Assembly (NCBI RefSeq): GCF_002849655.1
Contig: NZ_PDNW01000005.1
Coordinates: 241,145 to 305,144 of the forward strand
Reading direction: 5' to 3'
Source: Pollutimonas subterranea
GTDB lineage: Bacteria > Pseudomonadota > Gammaproteobacteria > Burkholderiales > Burkholderiaceae_B
Length of the DNA: 64,000 nt
Shown here in pieces: positions 9,428 through 20,169 of this stretch (positions are counted from its first letter, which is position 1; the number at the start of each line of letters is the position of its first letter). Made by a program: the position numbers and the translations under genes. The notes beneath the pieces are model-generated. The model saw only the letters and a program-made list of their open reading frames with translations. It had not been told where the DNA came from and searched no databases.

Positions 9428-10295
9428 TGGAAGGCTCCTCTTGAGCGGATTCCGGCGGCGAAACATCGACGCGCAGAACCAGGAAATGACGGTGCCTTTC
9501 AGGATGAGACAGAGGCGTGGCGACAGCCAAGGCGAAGCCGGATGCGGGATCACGATTGACGTGATCCACCTTTGCGACCGACAGCCCTGCGGGGAATAGC
9601 CCTCCAATGCCGCTGGTGACCAGTATATCGCCCGGTTCCAGGTTGACATCGGCAGTCAGGTAACGGACCTCCAGCTTGCCGGTGACATTGCCGCCAAAGG
9701 CGATCAGCCGAAGTCCACTGCGCAGCACCTGTACGGGAATCGAGACCTTGTCGTCAGTCAGCAAGGCCGCTTCCGATGTGAATGGTGTAACGCGCACTAT
9801 CTGTCCGACGATGCCGCCCTCGTCGATGACCGGCATGCCGGGCCGTATACCGCTAGCCGAACCTTTATTGAAAACCAGGTGATGCGAGAACGCATTGGGC
9901 GGTTCGTAAAACACTTCGACCGCCACAGAGGGCTGTGTGACGGTATCGGCGACATTGAGCAAGCGCCGCAATTGCTCGTTTTCCGTTGCCAGTTGGGCGG
10001 CATGTGTCGATATCTGGGCCAGTTCGATGCGTTGGCGCTGCAAGGCTTCTTTTTCCGTCCGGGCCAGTGCCGCCGCGTCGCTCCAGCTGCTTATGTGCTC
10101 GATGGCGTCGCGTGGCGCCATCATGATGCGCTGGAATGGGTACAAGACCACCGAAACGGCTTGCCGGGCAGGATCCAGGATCCGCCACCGCGCATCGACG
10201 ACCAGCAGGCTCAAGGAAAGCACAACGAACACGAACAGGCGCAACTCTGCGGTCGGACCGCGTTTGAATAGCCTGATCGTGCTATTTTCTTGCAT
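9405..10295 (-). CDS. mreC: Rod shape-determining protein MreC
   Basis: A 296-aa periplasmic scaffold with one N-terminal membrane anchor. I choose ATG 10295 (MQENSTIRLFKRGP) rather than the longer frame to 10337, because it places the helix LRLFVFVVLSLSLLVVD close to the N-terminus as in other MreC. A coiled coil follows (about residues 65-110: TEKEALQRQRIELAQ, ATENEQLRRLL), then the beta-domain with DEGGIVGQIVRVTPFTSEA and GDILVTSGIGGLFPAGLSV, both strongly conserved in MreC. It is followed by mreD in the same operon. Confidence 0.95.
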   Translation of the reverse strand: MQENSTIRLFKRGPTAELRLFVFVVLSLSLLVVDARWRILDPARQAVSVVLYPFQRIMMAPRDAIEHISSWSDAAALARTEKEALQRQRIELAQISTHAAQLATENEQLRRLLNVADTVTQPSVAVEVFYEPPNAFSHHLVFNKGSASGIRPGMPVIDEGGIVGQIVRVTPFTSEAALLTDDKVSIPVQVLRSGLRLIAFGGNVTGKLEVRYLTADVNLEPGDILVTSGIGGLFPAGLSVAKVDHVNRDPASGFALAVATPLSHPERHRHFLVLRVDVSPPESAQEEPSNGSQAGQ

Positions 10296-10365
10296 GGAAT
10301 AATCGCAATGCGCCTTGATCTGCCCAGCGCACACCAAGAGGCACGGGGACCTTTACTGTACGAGG

Positions 10366-11415
<1,050 letters not shown>

Positions 11416-11634
11416 TCAGTGAAATCAAGATTTAAAAGACAGATAATTCGCACATTTCTTTCGCGAACGCGAAAAGCCATAAGTTGGCCAACGAATTAAA
11501 CCGACAATGATAACTTATAATTGACCTTCGATAGGGTCGAATAGCAGCATATTATGTTCTGTAACCGAACGCCCCCCGTGGCTGTTGCAAGTTAATACAT
11601 TCACCCCTGCACTGTCCTTTTAATCAAGAAACTC

Positions 11635-11943
11635 ATGGCAATTACTCAGCAAGATGTGGCCCGTATAGCGCGGCTAGCACGTATTCAGCTTTCGCCTGAC
11701 GAAGTCGCACACGCCCAGGCAGACTTGGGCGAAATGCTAGGCTTGATCGAACAATTACAGGCAGTCGACACCGCCGGTGTCGTCCCGATGGCGCATCCGC
11801 TGTCTGCGCATCAGGATATTATGCTGCGACTGCGCCCCGATGTCGCGGCGCCCACCAACACGCTCGCCCAGCGCCAGGCATTGATGGCAAATTCGCCGGC
11901 CGAAGAAGACGGCCTGTTCCTGGTGCCCACGGTAATCGAGTAA
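11635..11943 (+). CDS. gatC: Asp/Glu-tRNA amidotransferase subunit C
   Basis: A 102-aa small subunit of the GatCAB amidotransferase, which converts Glu-tRNA(Gln) and/or Asp-tRNA(Asn) to the correct amide form. GatC wraps round GatA and GatB and stabilises the complex. Typical features are IARLARIQLSPDE near the N-terminus and the central MLGLIEQLQAVDTAGVVPMAHP. It lies 3 bp upstream of gatA. Confidence 0.96.
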   Translation: MAITQQDVARIARLARIQLSPDEVAHAQADLGEMLGLIEQLQAVDTAGVVPMAHPLSAHQDIMLRLRPDVAAPTNTLAQRQALMANSPAEEDGLFLVPTVIE

Positions 11944-11946
11944 ATA

Positions 11947-13479
11947 ATGTCAAGCACACCCCTACACGCTGAATTCGATAGTATTGCGTCTTTACGCAGC
12001 GCCTTGCTTGAACGCAAGCTCAGTGCACGCGAACTGGCGGCCAGCGCACTCGATGCCGCCCAATCAAATAACGATCTGAATGCATTCCTGCACCTGGATC
12101 GCGACCTGACCCTTGCCCAGGCCGATGCGGCCGACACGCTGCTGGCGGCAGGCCAGGGCACTGCCCTGACCGGCATACCTATTGCCCACAAAGACGTCTT
12201 TGTTACGCAGAACTGGCGCACTACGGCCGCCAGCAAGATGCTGGCGACCTATGTCAGCCCTTTCGATGCAACCGTCGTCAGCAAACTCCAGGCTGCTGGG
12301 GCGGTCTCACTGGGCAAACTGAACTGTGACGAATTCGCCATGGGTTCCGGCAACGAGAACTCGGCGTTCGGCGCGGTCAAGAATCCCTGGGACGCCACGG
12401 CTGTCCCGGGCGGTTCGTCAGGCGGTTCGGCCGCGGCCGTTGCGGCCAGCTTGGTCATGGCTGCCACCGGCACCGATACCGGCGGCTCGGTGCGCCAACC
12501 CGCTGCCTTGTGCGGCGTCAGCGGCATCAAGCCTACATACGGTACGATTTCCCGCTACGGCATGATCGCCTATGGGTCCAGCCTTGACCAGGCCGGCCCT
12601 ATTGCGCGCCACGCCAGAGACCTCCTCGACCTGCTCGATACCATGAGCGGGTTCGACCCGCGCGATTCAACCAGCCTTGAAACCTGCGATGGTGTGGCCA
12701 ATGAACCCGGTCGCATCCGTGCCGACTTCGACGCGGTGGTGAAAAGCCAGCACGCCGCCGGCGAACAACCCTTGAAGGGTCTGCGCATAGGCGTACCCAC
12801 GGAATTTTTCAATGGCGGCCTGGCCACAGACGTGGCCGACGCGGTGGAAGCGGCACTTCAGACCTTCGAGTCTCTGGGAGCACGGCGTGTCAGCATCTCA
12901 CTGCCGCGCACGGCCTTATCCATCCCGACCTATTACGTCATCGCGCCTGCGGAAGCATCAAGCAACCTGTCGCGCTACGACGGAGTGCGCTATGGCCACC
13001 GGGCAGAGCAATACCGCGACCTGGCCGAAATGACCAGCCGCTCGCGTACCGAGGGATTCGGGCCGGAAGTCCTGCGCCGCATCATGGTAGGCACCTATGT
13101 ACTGTCCCATGGCTACTACGACGCCTATTATCTGCAGGCACAGCGCGTGCGCCGCATGATCGCCAATGATTTCCAGCATGCCTTCGCAGACCACTGCGAC
13201 GTCATCATGGGGCCGGTTACCCCGACCGTGGCCCGGCACATCGGTGACAACAAGGAAGACCCCACCGCCGACTGGCTTGCCGACGTCTACACCTTGGGCG
13301 TCAGCCTGGCCGGCCTGCCGGCCATGTCTATTCCCTGCGGCTTTGGCAGCCCGCAGCGCCCATTGCCTATCGGGCTGCAAATTATCGGCAACTATTTCAA
13401 GGAAGGCCAGCTTTTGGCAATCGCCGACCGCTACCAGCAAGTTACCGACTGGCACCAACGCAAACCAGGACAACAATAA
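11947..13479 (+). CDS. gatA: Asp/Glu-tRNA amidotransferase subunit A (amidase)
   Basis: A 510-aa amidase-signature enzyme that releases ammonia from glutamine for the GatB active site. The Ser-cisSer-Lys triad regions are visible: the Lys in [12 protein letters not shown], and the two serines in [16 protein letters not shown] and [15 protein letters not shown]. It lies between gatC and gatB and its stop codon shares one base with the gatB ATG. It runs slightly longer than many GatA proteins (about 485 aa), mostly through a small insertion after residue 235. Confidence 0.96.
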   Translation: MSSTPLHAEFDSIASLRSALLERKLSARELAASALDAAQSNNDLNAFLHLDRDLTLAQADAADTLLAAGQGTALTGIPIAHKDVFVTQNWRTTAASKMLATYVSPFDATVVSKLQAAGAVSLGKLNCDEFAMGSGNENSAFGAVKNPWDATAVPGGSSGGSAAAVAASLVMAATGTDTGGSVRQPAALCGVSGIKPTYGTISRYGMIAYGSSLDQAGPIARHARDLLDLLDTMSGFDPRDSTSLETCDGVANEPGRIRADFDAVVKSQHAAGEQPLKGLRIGVPTEFFNGGLATDVADAVEAALQTFESLGARRVSISLPRTALSIPTYYVIAPAEASSNLSRYDGVRYGHRAEQYRDLAEMTSRSRTEGFGPEVLRRIMVGTYVLSHGYYDAYYLQAQRVRRMIANDFQHAFADHCDVIMGPVTPTVARHIGDNKEDPTADWLADVYTLGVSLAGLPAMSIPCGFGSPQRPLPIGLQIIGNYFKEGQLLAIADRYQQVTDWHQRKPGQQ

Positions 13480-14933
13480 TGGAATGGGAAATCGTCATCG
13501 GGCTGGAAACGCATACGCAGCTTTCCACCGAATCCAAGATTTTTTCTAACAGTACCACCCAGTTCGGCGCAGCCGCCAATACACAGGCCAATGAGGTCGA
13601 TATGGCGCTGCCGGGCAGCTTGCCGGTCATGAACAAAGGCGCCGTCGAACGCGCAATCCAGTTCGGCCTGGCGGTCGGCGCACACATCGAACCCCGCTCC
13701 ATATTTGCCCGCAAGAACTATTTCTATCCCGACCTTCCTAAAAACTACCAGATCAGCCAGTTCGAAATTCCGGTGGTACAAGGCGGGACAATCAGTTTCT
13801 TTGTCGGCGATCAGGAAAAGACCGTCAACCTGACGCGCGCCCACCTGGAAGAAGACGCCGGCAAGTCATTGCACGAGAATTTCACGGGGCCTCGCGGAGA
13901 ATCATCCACCGGCATCGACCTGAACCGGGCCGGCACGCCTCTCCTCGAGATTGTTTCCGAGCCCGAAATGCGTTCTGCGGCCGAGGCCGTGGCGTATGCG
14001 CGCGCGCTCCATGGCCTGGTGGTCTGGTTGGGCATCTGCGATGGCAACATGCAGGAGGGGTCCTTCCGGATCGACGCCAACGTATCGGTGCGCCCCAAGG
14101 GACAGGAAAAGCTGGGCACGCGCAGCGAGGTCAAGAATGTCAATTCCTTCCGCTTCCTCGAGCGCGCCATCCAATATGAAGTCCGTCGCCAGATCGAACT
14201 TATCGAAGATGGCGGCCAAGTCGTACAGGAAACCCGCCTTTACGATTCCGAGCGCGACGAAACACGCAGCATGCGAAGCAAGGAAGATGCGCACGACTAT
14301 CGCTACTTTCCAGATCCCGACCTGCCGCCCCTGGTCATCGCACCGGAATGGATTGCTCGCGTCAAGGCCGCGATGCCGGAGCTTCCCGCCCAGAAGCGGC
14401 TACGGTTCGAGCAAGAACTAGGTTTGAGTAGCTACGATGCGGCCCAGCTCACCATGAACCGGATCACTTCCACCTATTTTGAAGAGCTGGCAGGCAAGCT
14501 GCCGGACGGCCAGGCCAAGCTTGCCGCCAACTGGGTGCTCGGAGAGCTGTCGGCGGCCCTGAACCGCGACGAGCTAGACATTGCCCAAAGCCCTATCAAG
14601 CCGGACACGATGGCGGCACTGGTGGCGCGCATCATCGACGGCACCATCTCAAACAAAATGGCGCGCGATGTCTTTGCCGCCATGTGGGCAGGCGAAAACG
14701 GCGGTGATCCCGACGCAATCATCGAGGCACGCGGACTGAAGCAGATCAGCGACAGCGGCGCCATCGGAACAATGATCGACGACGTACTGGCGGCAAACCC
14801 CGCCATCGTCGATGAGTTCCGGGCCGGCAAGCAAAAAGCATTCAACTCGCTGGTTGGGCAAGTCATGAAAGCCGCCAAGGGCAAAGCGAACCCGCAGCAA
14901 GTCAACGATTTGCTGAAGGAAAAGCTGGGATAG
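13479..14933 (+). CDS. gatB: Asp/Glu-tRNA amidotransferase subunit B
   Basis: A 484-aa subunit that activates the misacylated aminoacyl-tRNA and transfers ammonia to it. It begins [15 protein letters not shown], which fits the conserved GatB N-terminus, and has the [15 protein letters not shown] and [10 protein letters not shown] motifs of the kinase/transamidase core. The C-terminal helical YqeY-like tail binds tRNA ([32 protein letters not shown]). It is the last gene of gatCAB, with pyrE converging 99 bp further on. Confidence 0.97.
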   Translation: MEWEIVIGLETHTQLSTESKIFSNSTTQFGAAANTQANEVDMALPGSLPVMNKGAVERAIQFGLAVGAHIEPRSIFARKNYFYPDLPKNYQISQFEIPVVQGGTISFFVGDQEKTVNLTRAHLEEDAGKSLHENFTGPRGESSTGIDLNRAGTPLLEIVSEPEMRSAAEAVAYARALHGLVVWLGICDGNMQEGSFRIDANVSVRPKGQEKLGTRSEVKNVNSFRFLERAIQYEVRRQIELIEDGGQVVQETRLYDSERDETRSMRSKEDAHDYRYFPDPDLPPLVIAPEWIARVKAAMPELPAQKRLRFEQELGLSSYDAAQLTMNRITSTYFEELAGKLPDGQAKLAANWVLGELSAALNRDELDIAQSPIKPDTMAALVARIIDGTISNKMARDVFAAMWAGENGGDPDAIIEARGLKQISDSGAIGTMIDDVLAANPAIVDEFRAGKQKAFNSLVGQVMKAAKGKANPQQVNDLLKEKLG

Positions 14934-15032
14934 GACGATGGTCGGCCGGGCGTGTCTGCGTGGCACGCCAGCCGCCGTAACAGCGGAACGCCGCCCGCCG
15001 GGCGGGCCCGGTATCCATTTTTACCCGTACCC

Positions 15033-15704
15033 TTAAACGCCGTATTTAACCCTATAGGCTGCCACGTCGTCCCGGTGTTCGGCAAGCTGGCTATCGTTTT
15101 CCAGCAACGCCATGATATCGGCCAGGGACGCAATACTGACTACTGGAATCCCATAAGTACGGGCCACATCCTGCACGGCGGAATGTGCCGACAAGGCATC
15201 GTCCGGGCCCGCACGCTCCATGCGGTCCAGTGCGATCAACACAGCTGCAGGCTGCGCGCCTGCCTGGCGGATGATTTCCACCGACTCCCGCACCGATGTA
15301 CCAGCAGTGATTACGTCGTCGATGATCACGACCTTGCCTTGCAATGGTGCACCCACCAGGATCCCACCCTCGCCGTGGTCCTTGACCTCTTTGCGATTGA
15401 AGGCAAAGGGAACGTCACGCCCGCCCAGTCCAGGATGATTGGCCAGCGCTACGGCCGTTGCGGTGGACAGTGGTATCCCTTTATAGGCCGGGCCAAACAA
15501 CATATCGAAATCGACACCCGACTCTACCAGGGCCTGCGCATAGAACTGGGCAAGACGGCCCACGGCAAGGCCGGAATTGAACAGGCCGGCATTAAAGAAA
15601 TAAGGGCTTAATCGTCCTGACTTGACTTTGAATTGACCAAACTTCAAAACGCCTTGTTCCAGGGAAAAACGCACGAAATCAGTGCGATAAGAAGAGTCGG
15701 TCAT
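15033..15704 (-). CDS. pyrE: Orotate phosphoribosyltransferase
   Basis: A 223-aa pyrimidine biosynthesis enzyme that makes OMP from orotate and PRPP. The PRPP-binding signature [13 protein letters not shown] and the flexible catalytic loop with [13 protein letters not shown] are both present, as is the N-terminal substrate region [13 protein letters not shown]. The length matches the E. coli-type enzyme (213 aa) with a small extension. It stands alone on the minus strand, convergent with gatB and separated from the lysR gene by only 34 bp. Confidence 0.97.
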   Translation of the reverse strand: MTDSSYRTDFVRFSLEQGVLKFGQFKVKSGRLSPYFFNAGLFNSGLAVGRLAQFYAQALVESGVDFDMLFGPAYKGIPLSTATAVALANHPGLGGRDVPFAFNRKEVKDHGEGGILVGAPLQGKVVIIDDVITAGTSVRESVEIIRQAGAQPAAVLIALDRMERAGPDDALSAHSAVQDVARTYGIPVVSIASLADIMALLENDSQLAEHRDDVAAYRVKYGV

Positions 15705-15738
15705 AACATTGCAGATATAGGAAAACCGATATTATCGG

Positions 15739-16629
15739 TCATAACCCGGAACCGCCCAAAGCCTCAGTCACAAAGTCGATGAAGGTGCGTACTTTTGGGG
15801 TCAAGTATTTACGGCTGGTGTACGTGGCATAGAGTTCCTGGGGCGCTTGGTGATATTGGGGAAGCACCTGCACCAAGCGGCCTGCCGCCAGGTCATCGTC
15901 CACCAGCCACCCCGGCATGTAGCCGATGCCAACGCCGGCCCGTACCGCATGATACGAGTACGTAGAGTCATCAGATCTCATTACCGGATTCAGCCGTATG
16001 ATCACTTTGCCTTTGGGCCCATCGAACTCGAAGCCCTCGGAACCCAGGTAGCTGGGCAGGATACCACCGTAGCTGGCCAACGCGGAAATGGTTTCCGGCA
16101 CCCCGAAGGTCTCAAGATAACCGGGCGTCGCCACCAAGTAAAACTGAATGGTGCAGATCTTGCGCACGATCAGATGTGCCGATGGATCGCGGGTAACGCG
16201 CAAGGCCAGGTCGTACCCTTCAGCGGCCAGATCCACTTTCCGATTGGAAAAACGCAGGTCAAGAACCACGTCCGGATACCTCTTCTGATAAGCGGCAAGC
16301 ACATCGACCACGCGCGGGTTGGCAAACCACACCGGCGCGGTGACTTTCAGATTTCCCCGCGGCGCCTCTACGCTGCTACCTATTGCGGCCGCCGCAAGTT
16401 CGAGCATTTCCAATGCTCCCCGGCATTGTTCGAAATACAAGGCGCCCGCTTCAGTCAGGCTGACGCGGCGACTCGTTCGATTCAGCAAGCGTACGCCGAG
16501 CTCGCGCTCCAGATGCGCCAGGTGTTTGCTGACCATGGGCGCCGAAAGCGAAAGCCTGTCAGCCGCGGCGACGAAGCTGCCGGCGTCGGCGATCTCACAA
16601 AACACTCGCAGACTCAGCAATGTGTCCAT
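15739..16629 (-). CDS. LysR-family transcriptional regulator
   Basis: A 296-aa LysR-type regulator. The N-terminal winged helix-turn-helix (about residues 1-60) reads LRVFCEIADAGSFVAAADRL then SAPMVSKHLAHLERELGVRL, as in the CrgA/AaeR-like subgroup. The C-terminal part is a periplasmic-binding-protein-like effector domain. It is divergent from doxX and the dioxygenase gene, with a 118-bp AT-rich gap between, so it probably controls those genes. The effector is unknown. It could instead act elsewhere, since LysR proteins of this subgroup also control distant genes. Confidence 0.9.
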   Translation of the reverse strand: MDTLLSLRVFCEIADAGSFVAAADRLSLSAPMVSKHLAHLERELGVRLLNRTSRRVSLTEAGALYFEQCRGALEMLELAAAAIGSSVEAPRGNLKVTAPVWFANPRVVDVLAAYQKRYPDVVLDLRFSNRKVDLAAEGYDLALRVTRDPSAHLIVRKICTIQFYLVATPGYLETFGVPETISALASYGGILPSYLGSEGFEFDGPKGKVIIRLNPVMRSDDSTYSYHAVRAGVGIGYMPGWLVDDDLAAGRLVQVLPQYHQAPQELYATYTSRKYLTPKVRTFIDFVTEALGGSGL

Positions 16630-16677
16630 CGTTTCCTCTCAGGAAATGAATCGTTAATTATTTCGACATATATTTCT

Positions 16678-16708
16678 TATCGCTATTCTATTAAACTTTG
16701 TTGCGATA
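16678..16708. promoter_or_regulatory. Possible LysR operator between lysR and doxX
   Basis: The AT-rich gap holds an interrupted inverted repeat TATCGC-N19-GCGATA, placed between the divergent lysR and doxX starts. LysR proteins usually bind dyads in such gaps. The arms are short and the match could be fortuitous. Confidence 0.3.
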
Positions 16709-16747
16709 GATCATTGACATACTCTTATTACACTTTATTGGAAAACC

Positions 16748-17155
16748 ATGACGACCAACTCTTGCACTATCTGGACCCCCCGCGTACTCAGCATCCTGCG
16801 TATTGTCAGCGGTTATTGCCTGCTTTGGCATGGAACCAGCAAGTACTTTGGCTTTCCCGGCTCAGCCATTGAAAACCTGCCAATTTTCTCCATGATGGGC
16901 ATTGCGGGATTGATTGAATTGATTGCGGGCGTACTGCTGATCATCGGGCTCTTCACACGCGGCGCCGCATTTATCGCATCCGGCTTTACCGCTGCGGCCT
17001 ACTTTATTGGCCATGTCGCCACCAAGGGCTCGTTCTTTTTCCCGACCATGAACGGCGGCGAAGCCGCAGTCCTGTTCTGCTTTATCTTCTTGTACCTCGC
17101 CGTTGCCGGCGCTGGCCCGTGGAGCATCGACGCCATGCGCAACAAGTCCAACTAA
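16748..17155 (+). CDS. DoxX-family membrane protein
   Basis: A 135-aa small membrane protein of the DoxX/DoxD family with four predicted helices (for example LSILRIVSGYCLLWHGTSKY, MMGIAGLIELIAGVLLIIG and AAVLFCFIFLYLAVAGAGPW). DoxX proteins are found with oxidative or thiol stress genes, but their biochemical role is mostly unproven. It lies 51 bp upstream of the dioxygenase gene on the same strand and is divergent from the LysR gene, which suggests a small LysR-controlled unit. Confidence 0.88.
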   Translation: MTTNSCTIWTPRVLSILRIVSGYCLLWHGTSKYFGFPGSAIENLPIFSMMGIAGLIELIAGVLLIIGLFTRGAAFIASGFTAAAYFIGHVATKGSFFFPTMNGGEAAVLFCFIFLYLAVAGAGPWSIDAMRNKSN

Positions 17156-17206
17156 CCAAACAGCACACTTGCCCGGCCACCCGGCCGGGCTCCCCGGAAT
17201 GTCATC

Positions 17207-18013
17207 ATGAAACTGCCTGTCTACTTTATCTCCCACGGCGGCGGCCCATGGCCGTACATTCCTGCCATGCAGGCCAGCAATGCGGCACTTGCAGCGTCAC
17301 TGCGCGATATCCCTGCGCAACTGGGACGCAAGCCGAAGGCCATCCTGATGGTTTCAGCGCATTGGGAAACAGACGGAGTTTTCAGTATCACGGCCAATTC
17401 GCGGCCACCGATGATCTATGACTACTACGGCTTTCCTGAGCACACCTACCAAATTCAGTACCCGGCACATGGCTCTCCCGAGCTGGCCGGGCGCGTGCAA
17501 GAACTATTATCAGCCGCTGACCTGCCCGTCGTCGCCGATACTCAGCGCGGGTACGACCACGGTGCTTTCGTGCCTGCCTCCGTCATGTATCCGCAGGCAG
17601 ATGTACCGATGATTCAACTGTCCATCGATGCCGGATACGATCCAGCCCTGCACCTTGCCCTGGGCCGGGCCCTGTCCCCGCTACGTGACGAAGATGTACT
17701 GATCATCGGCAGCGGTCTGAGCTATCACAATCTGCGGCAAATCTATGGCGGCGGGGCTGGTGCATCGGCGCAGTTCGATGCCTGGCTGCAACATGTGTTG
17801 CTCGGCTCCCCCACACGCCAGCGTGCGGCAATGCTGCAAGACTGGGAACGCGCACCTGCCGCCCGGCTTGCCCACCCGCGGGAAGACCACCTGGTACCAC
17901 TCATGGTGGCCGTCGGCGCCGCCGAACATGACACGGCAAGCTGTGTTTATCATGAAAACCAGGCATTCGCCGGGATCACCGCTTCAAGCTTCCGGTTCGA
18001 CGCGACTGCCTGA
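17207..18013 (+). CDS. DODA-type extradiol aromatic ring-opening dioxygenase (YgiD family)
   Basis: A 268-aa class III extradiol (LigB-like) dioxygenase of the 4,5-DOPA dioxygenase subgroup. Candidate metal ligands are visible: the N-terminal His in YFISHGGGPWP, the His of MVSAHWETDG, and the His in RGYDHGAFVP, with a later conserved HPREDHLVPLMVAVGAA. Length fits YgiD (about 260 aa). The family acts on catecholic compounds, but the natural substrate is unknown. Pairing with DoxX and a LysR regulator is common in proteobacteria. Confidence 0.9.
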   Translation: MKLPVYFISHGGGPWPYIPAMQASNAALAASLRDIPAQLGRKPKAILMVSAHWETDGVFSITANSRPPMIYDYYGFPEHTYQIQYPAHGSPELAGRVQELLSAADLPVVADTQRGYDHGAFVPASVMYPQADVPMIQLSIDAGYDPALHLALGRALSPLRDEDVLIIGSGLSYHNLRQIYGGGAGASAQFDAWLQHVLLGSPTRQRAAMLQDWERAPAARLAHPREDHLVPLMVAVGAAEHDTASCVYHENQAFAGITASSFRFDATA

Positions 18014-18109
18014 GACATCTGACTCCCGCTGAGAGCAACCGCTTTCCCGACCCCTTCAGCCGGCAAAAAGGTTAAAGTCTCAACTTCATCAGATTTCCAG
18101 AGTAATACG

Positions 18110-18892
18110 ATGCTACGCGTGATATCCGCCAATCTGAACGGGATTCGTTCGGCCGTCAACAAGGGCTTCCTGGAATGGATTCCGGGCCAGAATGCAGATT
18201 TCATCTGCATGCAGGAACTGAAGGCGCAAGTCGACAACATGACCGTCGAGATGCTGAACCCACAAGGCTATTACGGCTACTTCCACTATGCCGAAAAGAA
18301 GGGGTATAGCGGCGTGGGCGTGTATGCGCGAACCCAACCATTGCAAGTCATTGAAGGCCTTGGCGTCCCCGAGATCGATGCCGAGGGACGCTACCTGGAA
18401 CTGGTATACGACAAATTGTCGGTTATTTCTCTGTATCTGCCATCAGGCTCCAGCGGCGATCACCGCCAGTCCGCCAAGTATGTATTCATGGAACATTTTT
18501 TTGCGCATCTTGCCACGCTGGTCAAGTGCGGACGGCAGGTCATCCTGTGCGGTGACTGGAACATCGCACACAAAGAAATCGATCTCAAGAATTGGAAGGG
18601 CAACCTGAAAAATAGCGGCTTCCTTCCCGAGGAACGCGCGTGGCTGACCAAAGTCCTGGACGAATTGGGCTGGGTCGATGTCTACCGTCATCTTTTCCCG
18701 GATACCACCGGCGACGCCTACACATGGTGGAGCAACCGGGGACAGGCGTGGGCCAATAACGTGGGCTGGCGCATCGACTACCAGATCGCCACTCCCGACA
18801 TCGCGGCCACGGCCACCGAGGCTTCCATTTATAAAGAACAGCGGTTCAGCGACCATGCGCCGTTGACAATCGAATACGGCTGGAGTGCATAG
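18110..18892 (+). CDS. xth: Exodeoxyribonuclease III
   Basis: A 260-aa Mg-dependent AP endonuclease / 3'-5' exonuclease of the Exo III (EEP) family, used in base-excision repair. Motifs are SANLNGIRSAVNKG at the N-terminus, CMQELK with the metal-binding Glu, LCGDWNIAHKEIDL with catalytic Asp and Asn, GDAYTWWSNRGQA, and the terminal RFSDHAPLTIEY with the catalytic Asp-His. It ends just before the next gene, whose ribosome site lies inside its last codons. Confidence 0.96.
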   Translation: MLRVISANLNGIRSAVNKGFLEWIPGQNADFICMQELKAQVDNMTVEMLNPQGYYGYFHYAEKKGYSGVGVYARTQPLQVIEGLGVPEIDAEGRYLELVYDKLSVISLYLPSGSSGDHRQSAKYVFMEHFFAHLATLVKCGRQVILCGDWNIAHKEIDLKNWKGNLKNSGFLPEERAWLTKVLDELGWVDVYRHLFPDTTGDAYTWWSNRGQAWANNVGWRIDYQIATPDIAATATEASIYKEQRFSDHAPLTIEYGWSA

Positions 18893-18893
18893 C

Positions 18894-19490
18894 ATGAAAA
18901 CCATTCACTATTATCTTTCGCCCAAATCCCCATGGACCTACCTGGGCCATGACAGGTTGCTGGAAATGGCCCGGCGCCATAATGCCGTCGTGCTACCCCG
19001 GCCCATGGACCTTAGCCGCGTATTCCCGCTATCCGGCGGCCTGCCCCTGGATAAGCGACCGGCACAACGGCAGGCATACCGCATTACAGAACTCAAGCGC
19101 TGGTCGGAGTTCCTTGACGTGCCTCTGACGATTCATCCCAAGTTCTTCCCGGTCGACGATGTGCCGGCCGCGAAAATGGTGACAGCCGTCATCATGGCCG
19201 GCGACAACGACGGAGCATTGAAGCTGACTGGCGCCCTATTGCGAGCCGTATGGGCACAGGAGCTGGACATCTCTGACCCCGCAACGCTGGTTCGAATAGG
19301 TAATGAATGCGGACTGGACGGGTCCAGCTTGTATACCAGTCGGGAATCGGCAGCCGATTTGTACGCGCAATACACGAAGGATGCCATCGACCTGCAGGTA
19401 TTCGGCGCACCGTGGTACGAGTATCGGGGAGTGCCGTACTGGGGGCAAGACCGGCTGGACTTTCTGGATCGTGCACTGAAGGAAGATTGA
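18894..19490 (+). CDS. DsbA-fold 2-hydroxychromene-2-carboxylate isomerase-like protein
   Basis: A 198-aa thioredoxin-fold protein of the DSBA / HCCA isomerase / kappa-class GST group. The N-terminus reads IHYYLSPKSPWTYLGHDRLL, where the Ser of the SPKSPW region replaces the CxxC of true DsbA, so it should not be a disulfide oxidase. The C-terminus has the family stretch DLQVFGAPWYEYRGVPYWGQDRLDFL. I choose ATG 18894, which has a GGAG site 8 nt upstream; an in-frame GTG at 18885 is less likely. The substrate is unknown. It is probably co-transcribed with xth. Confidence 0.9.
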   Translation: MKTIHYYLSPKSPWTYLGHDRLLEMARRHNAVVLPRPMDLSRVFPLSGGLPLDKRPAQRQAYRITELKRWSEFLDVPLTIHPKFFPVDDVPAAKMVTAVIMAGDNDGALKLTGALLRAVWAQELDISDPATLVRIGNECGLDGSSLYTSRESAADLYAQYTKDAIDLQVFGAPWYEYRGVPYWGQDRLDFLDRALKED

Positions 19491-19613
19491 TTGGCAGCGG
19501 GGCAAGAATTGCTCCGCTCGCCATTGTTTATCCCGATTATGGCGATAGCGCTTCGCTATACCCCTAGCAAAACACTGATTGTTGCTTAAATCGGAATTGA
19601 CTATACAAGAATC

Positions 19614-19628
19614 TAGGGTTTATCCCTA
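19614..19628. promoter_or_regulatory. Inverted repeat TAGGG-N5-CCCTA upstream of the DUF4148 gene
   Basis: The sequence TAGGGTTTATCCCTA lies about 95 bp upstream of the DUF4148 start codon in an otherwise AT-rich leader. The half-sites match those of a double palindrome upstream of the small gene at 37070, so one regulator may act at both. Form and spacing resemble sites of LuxR/NarL-type response regulators; this is inference. Confidence 0.55.
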
Positions 19629-19722
19629 CATCAAACTGTCACATACTGGACCCATCGAAACACACAGCGCATTGCTTTCTTTGCACCAGCGCCGTTTCGT
19701 CCCTACTTTTATTGGAGCCAGT

Positions 19723-20085
19723 ATGAAAACCCTCGTTACCGCATTGATGATTTCCGCAGCTACTTTTGCCGGCGCAGCCCAGGCAGCCGATGAGTCCACC
19801 CTTACCCGCGCACAGGTGATTGCCCAAATGCAAGAAGCCAAGTCGGCCGGCCTGGTCAGCAGTGGCGAATTGGATTACCCGCCCGCATTCAACTCCACAA
19901 GCTCGAAAGATCGTTCGGAAGTTAAAGCCGAACTGGCCGCTGCGATTGAGGCCGGTGAAATCCAGGTTGGTGAAGACGCTTATCCTTCCATGGCAGCCAC
20001 GGGTAGCTCAAAGTCCCGCGCAGAGGTCAAGGCTGAACTGTTTGATTATGCATCCGTCCACTCAGACGAACACGTCGAGGCCTAA
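19723..20085 (+). CDS. DUF4148 small secreted protein
   Basis: A 120-aa protein with a clear signal peptide (MKTLVTALMISAATFAGAAQA). I place the start at ATG 19723, with a TTGGAG ribosome site, although the frame is open further upstream. The mature part contains two tandem copies of a unit ending in EVKAEL: GELDYPPAFN then SEVKAEL, and GEDAYPSMAA then AEVKAEL. This architecture, and TRAQVIAQMQEAKSAG, are typical of DUF4148 proteins, which are abundant in Burkholderiales, often in several copies, and have no established function. They are presumed periplasmic. Confidence 0.88.
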   Translation: MKTLVTALMISAATFAGAAQAADESTLTRAQVIAQMQEAKSAGLVSSGELDYPPAFNSTSSKDRSEVKAELAAAIEAGEIQVGEDAYPSMAATGSSKSRAEVKAELFDYASVHSDEHVEA

Positions 20086-20101
20086 TTTTCGACAGCCCAC
20101 C

Positions 20102-20169
20102 GGCAGGAATGGGCTTGATGCGAAAAAGAACGAATGGCGAATTCCTGCCCAGCCCATTAGCGCCATTCG
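20102..20169. repeat. Three crossing inverted repeats between the DUF4148 and TRIC genes
   Basis: Three pairs of 8-9-bp complementary segments lie here in crossed order: GGCAGGAAT (20102) with ATTCCTGCC (20141), AATGGGCT (20108) with AGCCCATT (20151), and CGAATGGCG (20131) with CGCCATTCG (20161). Because the order is A-B-C-A'-B'-C', only alternative hairpins or pseudoknots can form. The last arm overlaps the 3' end of the TRIC gene. It may serve as a bidirectional terminator for the two convergent genes; there is no strong T-run. Confidence 0.5.

Noticed and set aside
14989..15021. GC-rich hairpin with a later T5 run between gatB and pyrE
   Set aside because: The stem is short and the T-run is about 8 nt away; too weak to call as a terminator.
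15847..16872. 341-codon plus-strand frame opposite the LysR gene
   Set aside because: Antisense to a clear LysR protein, and it runs into the doxX start region in another frame without any motif.
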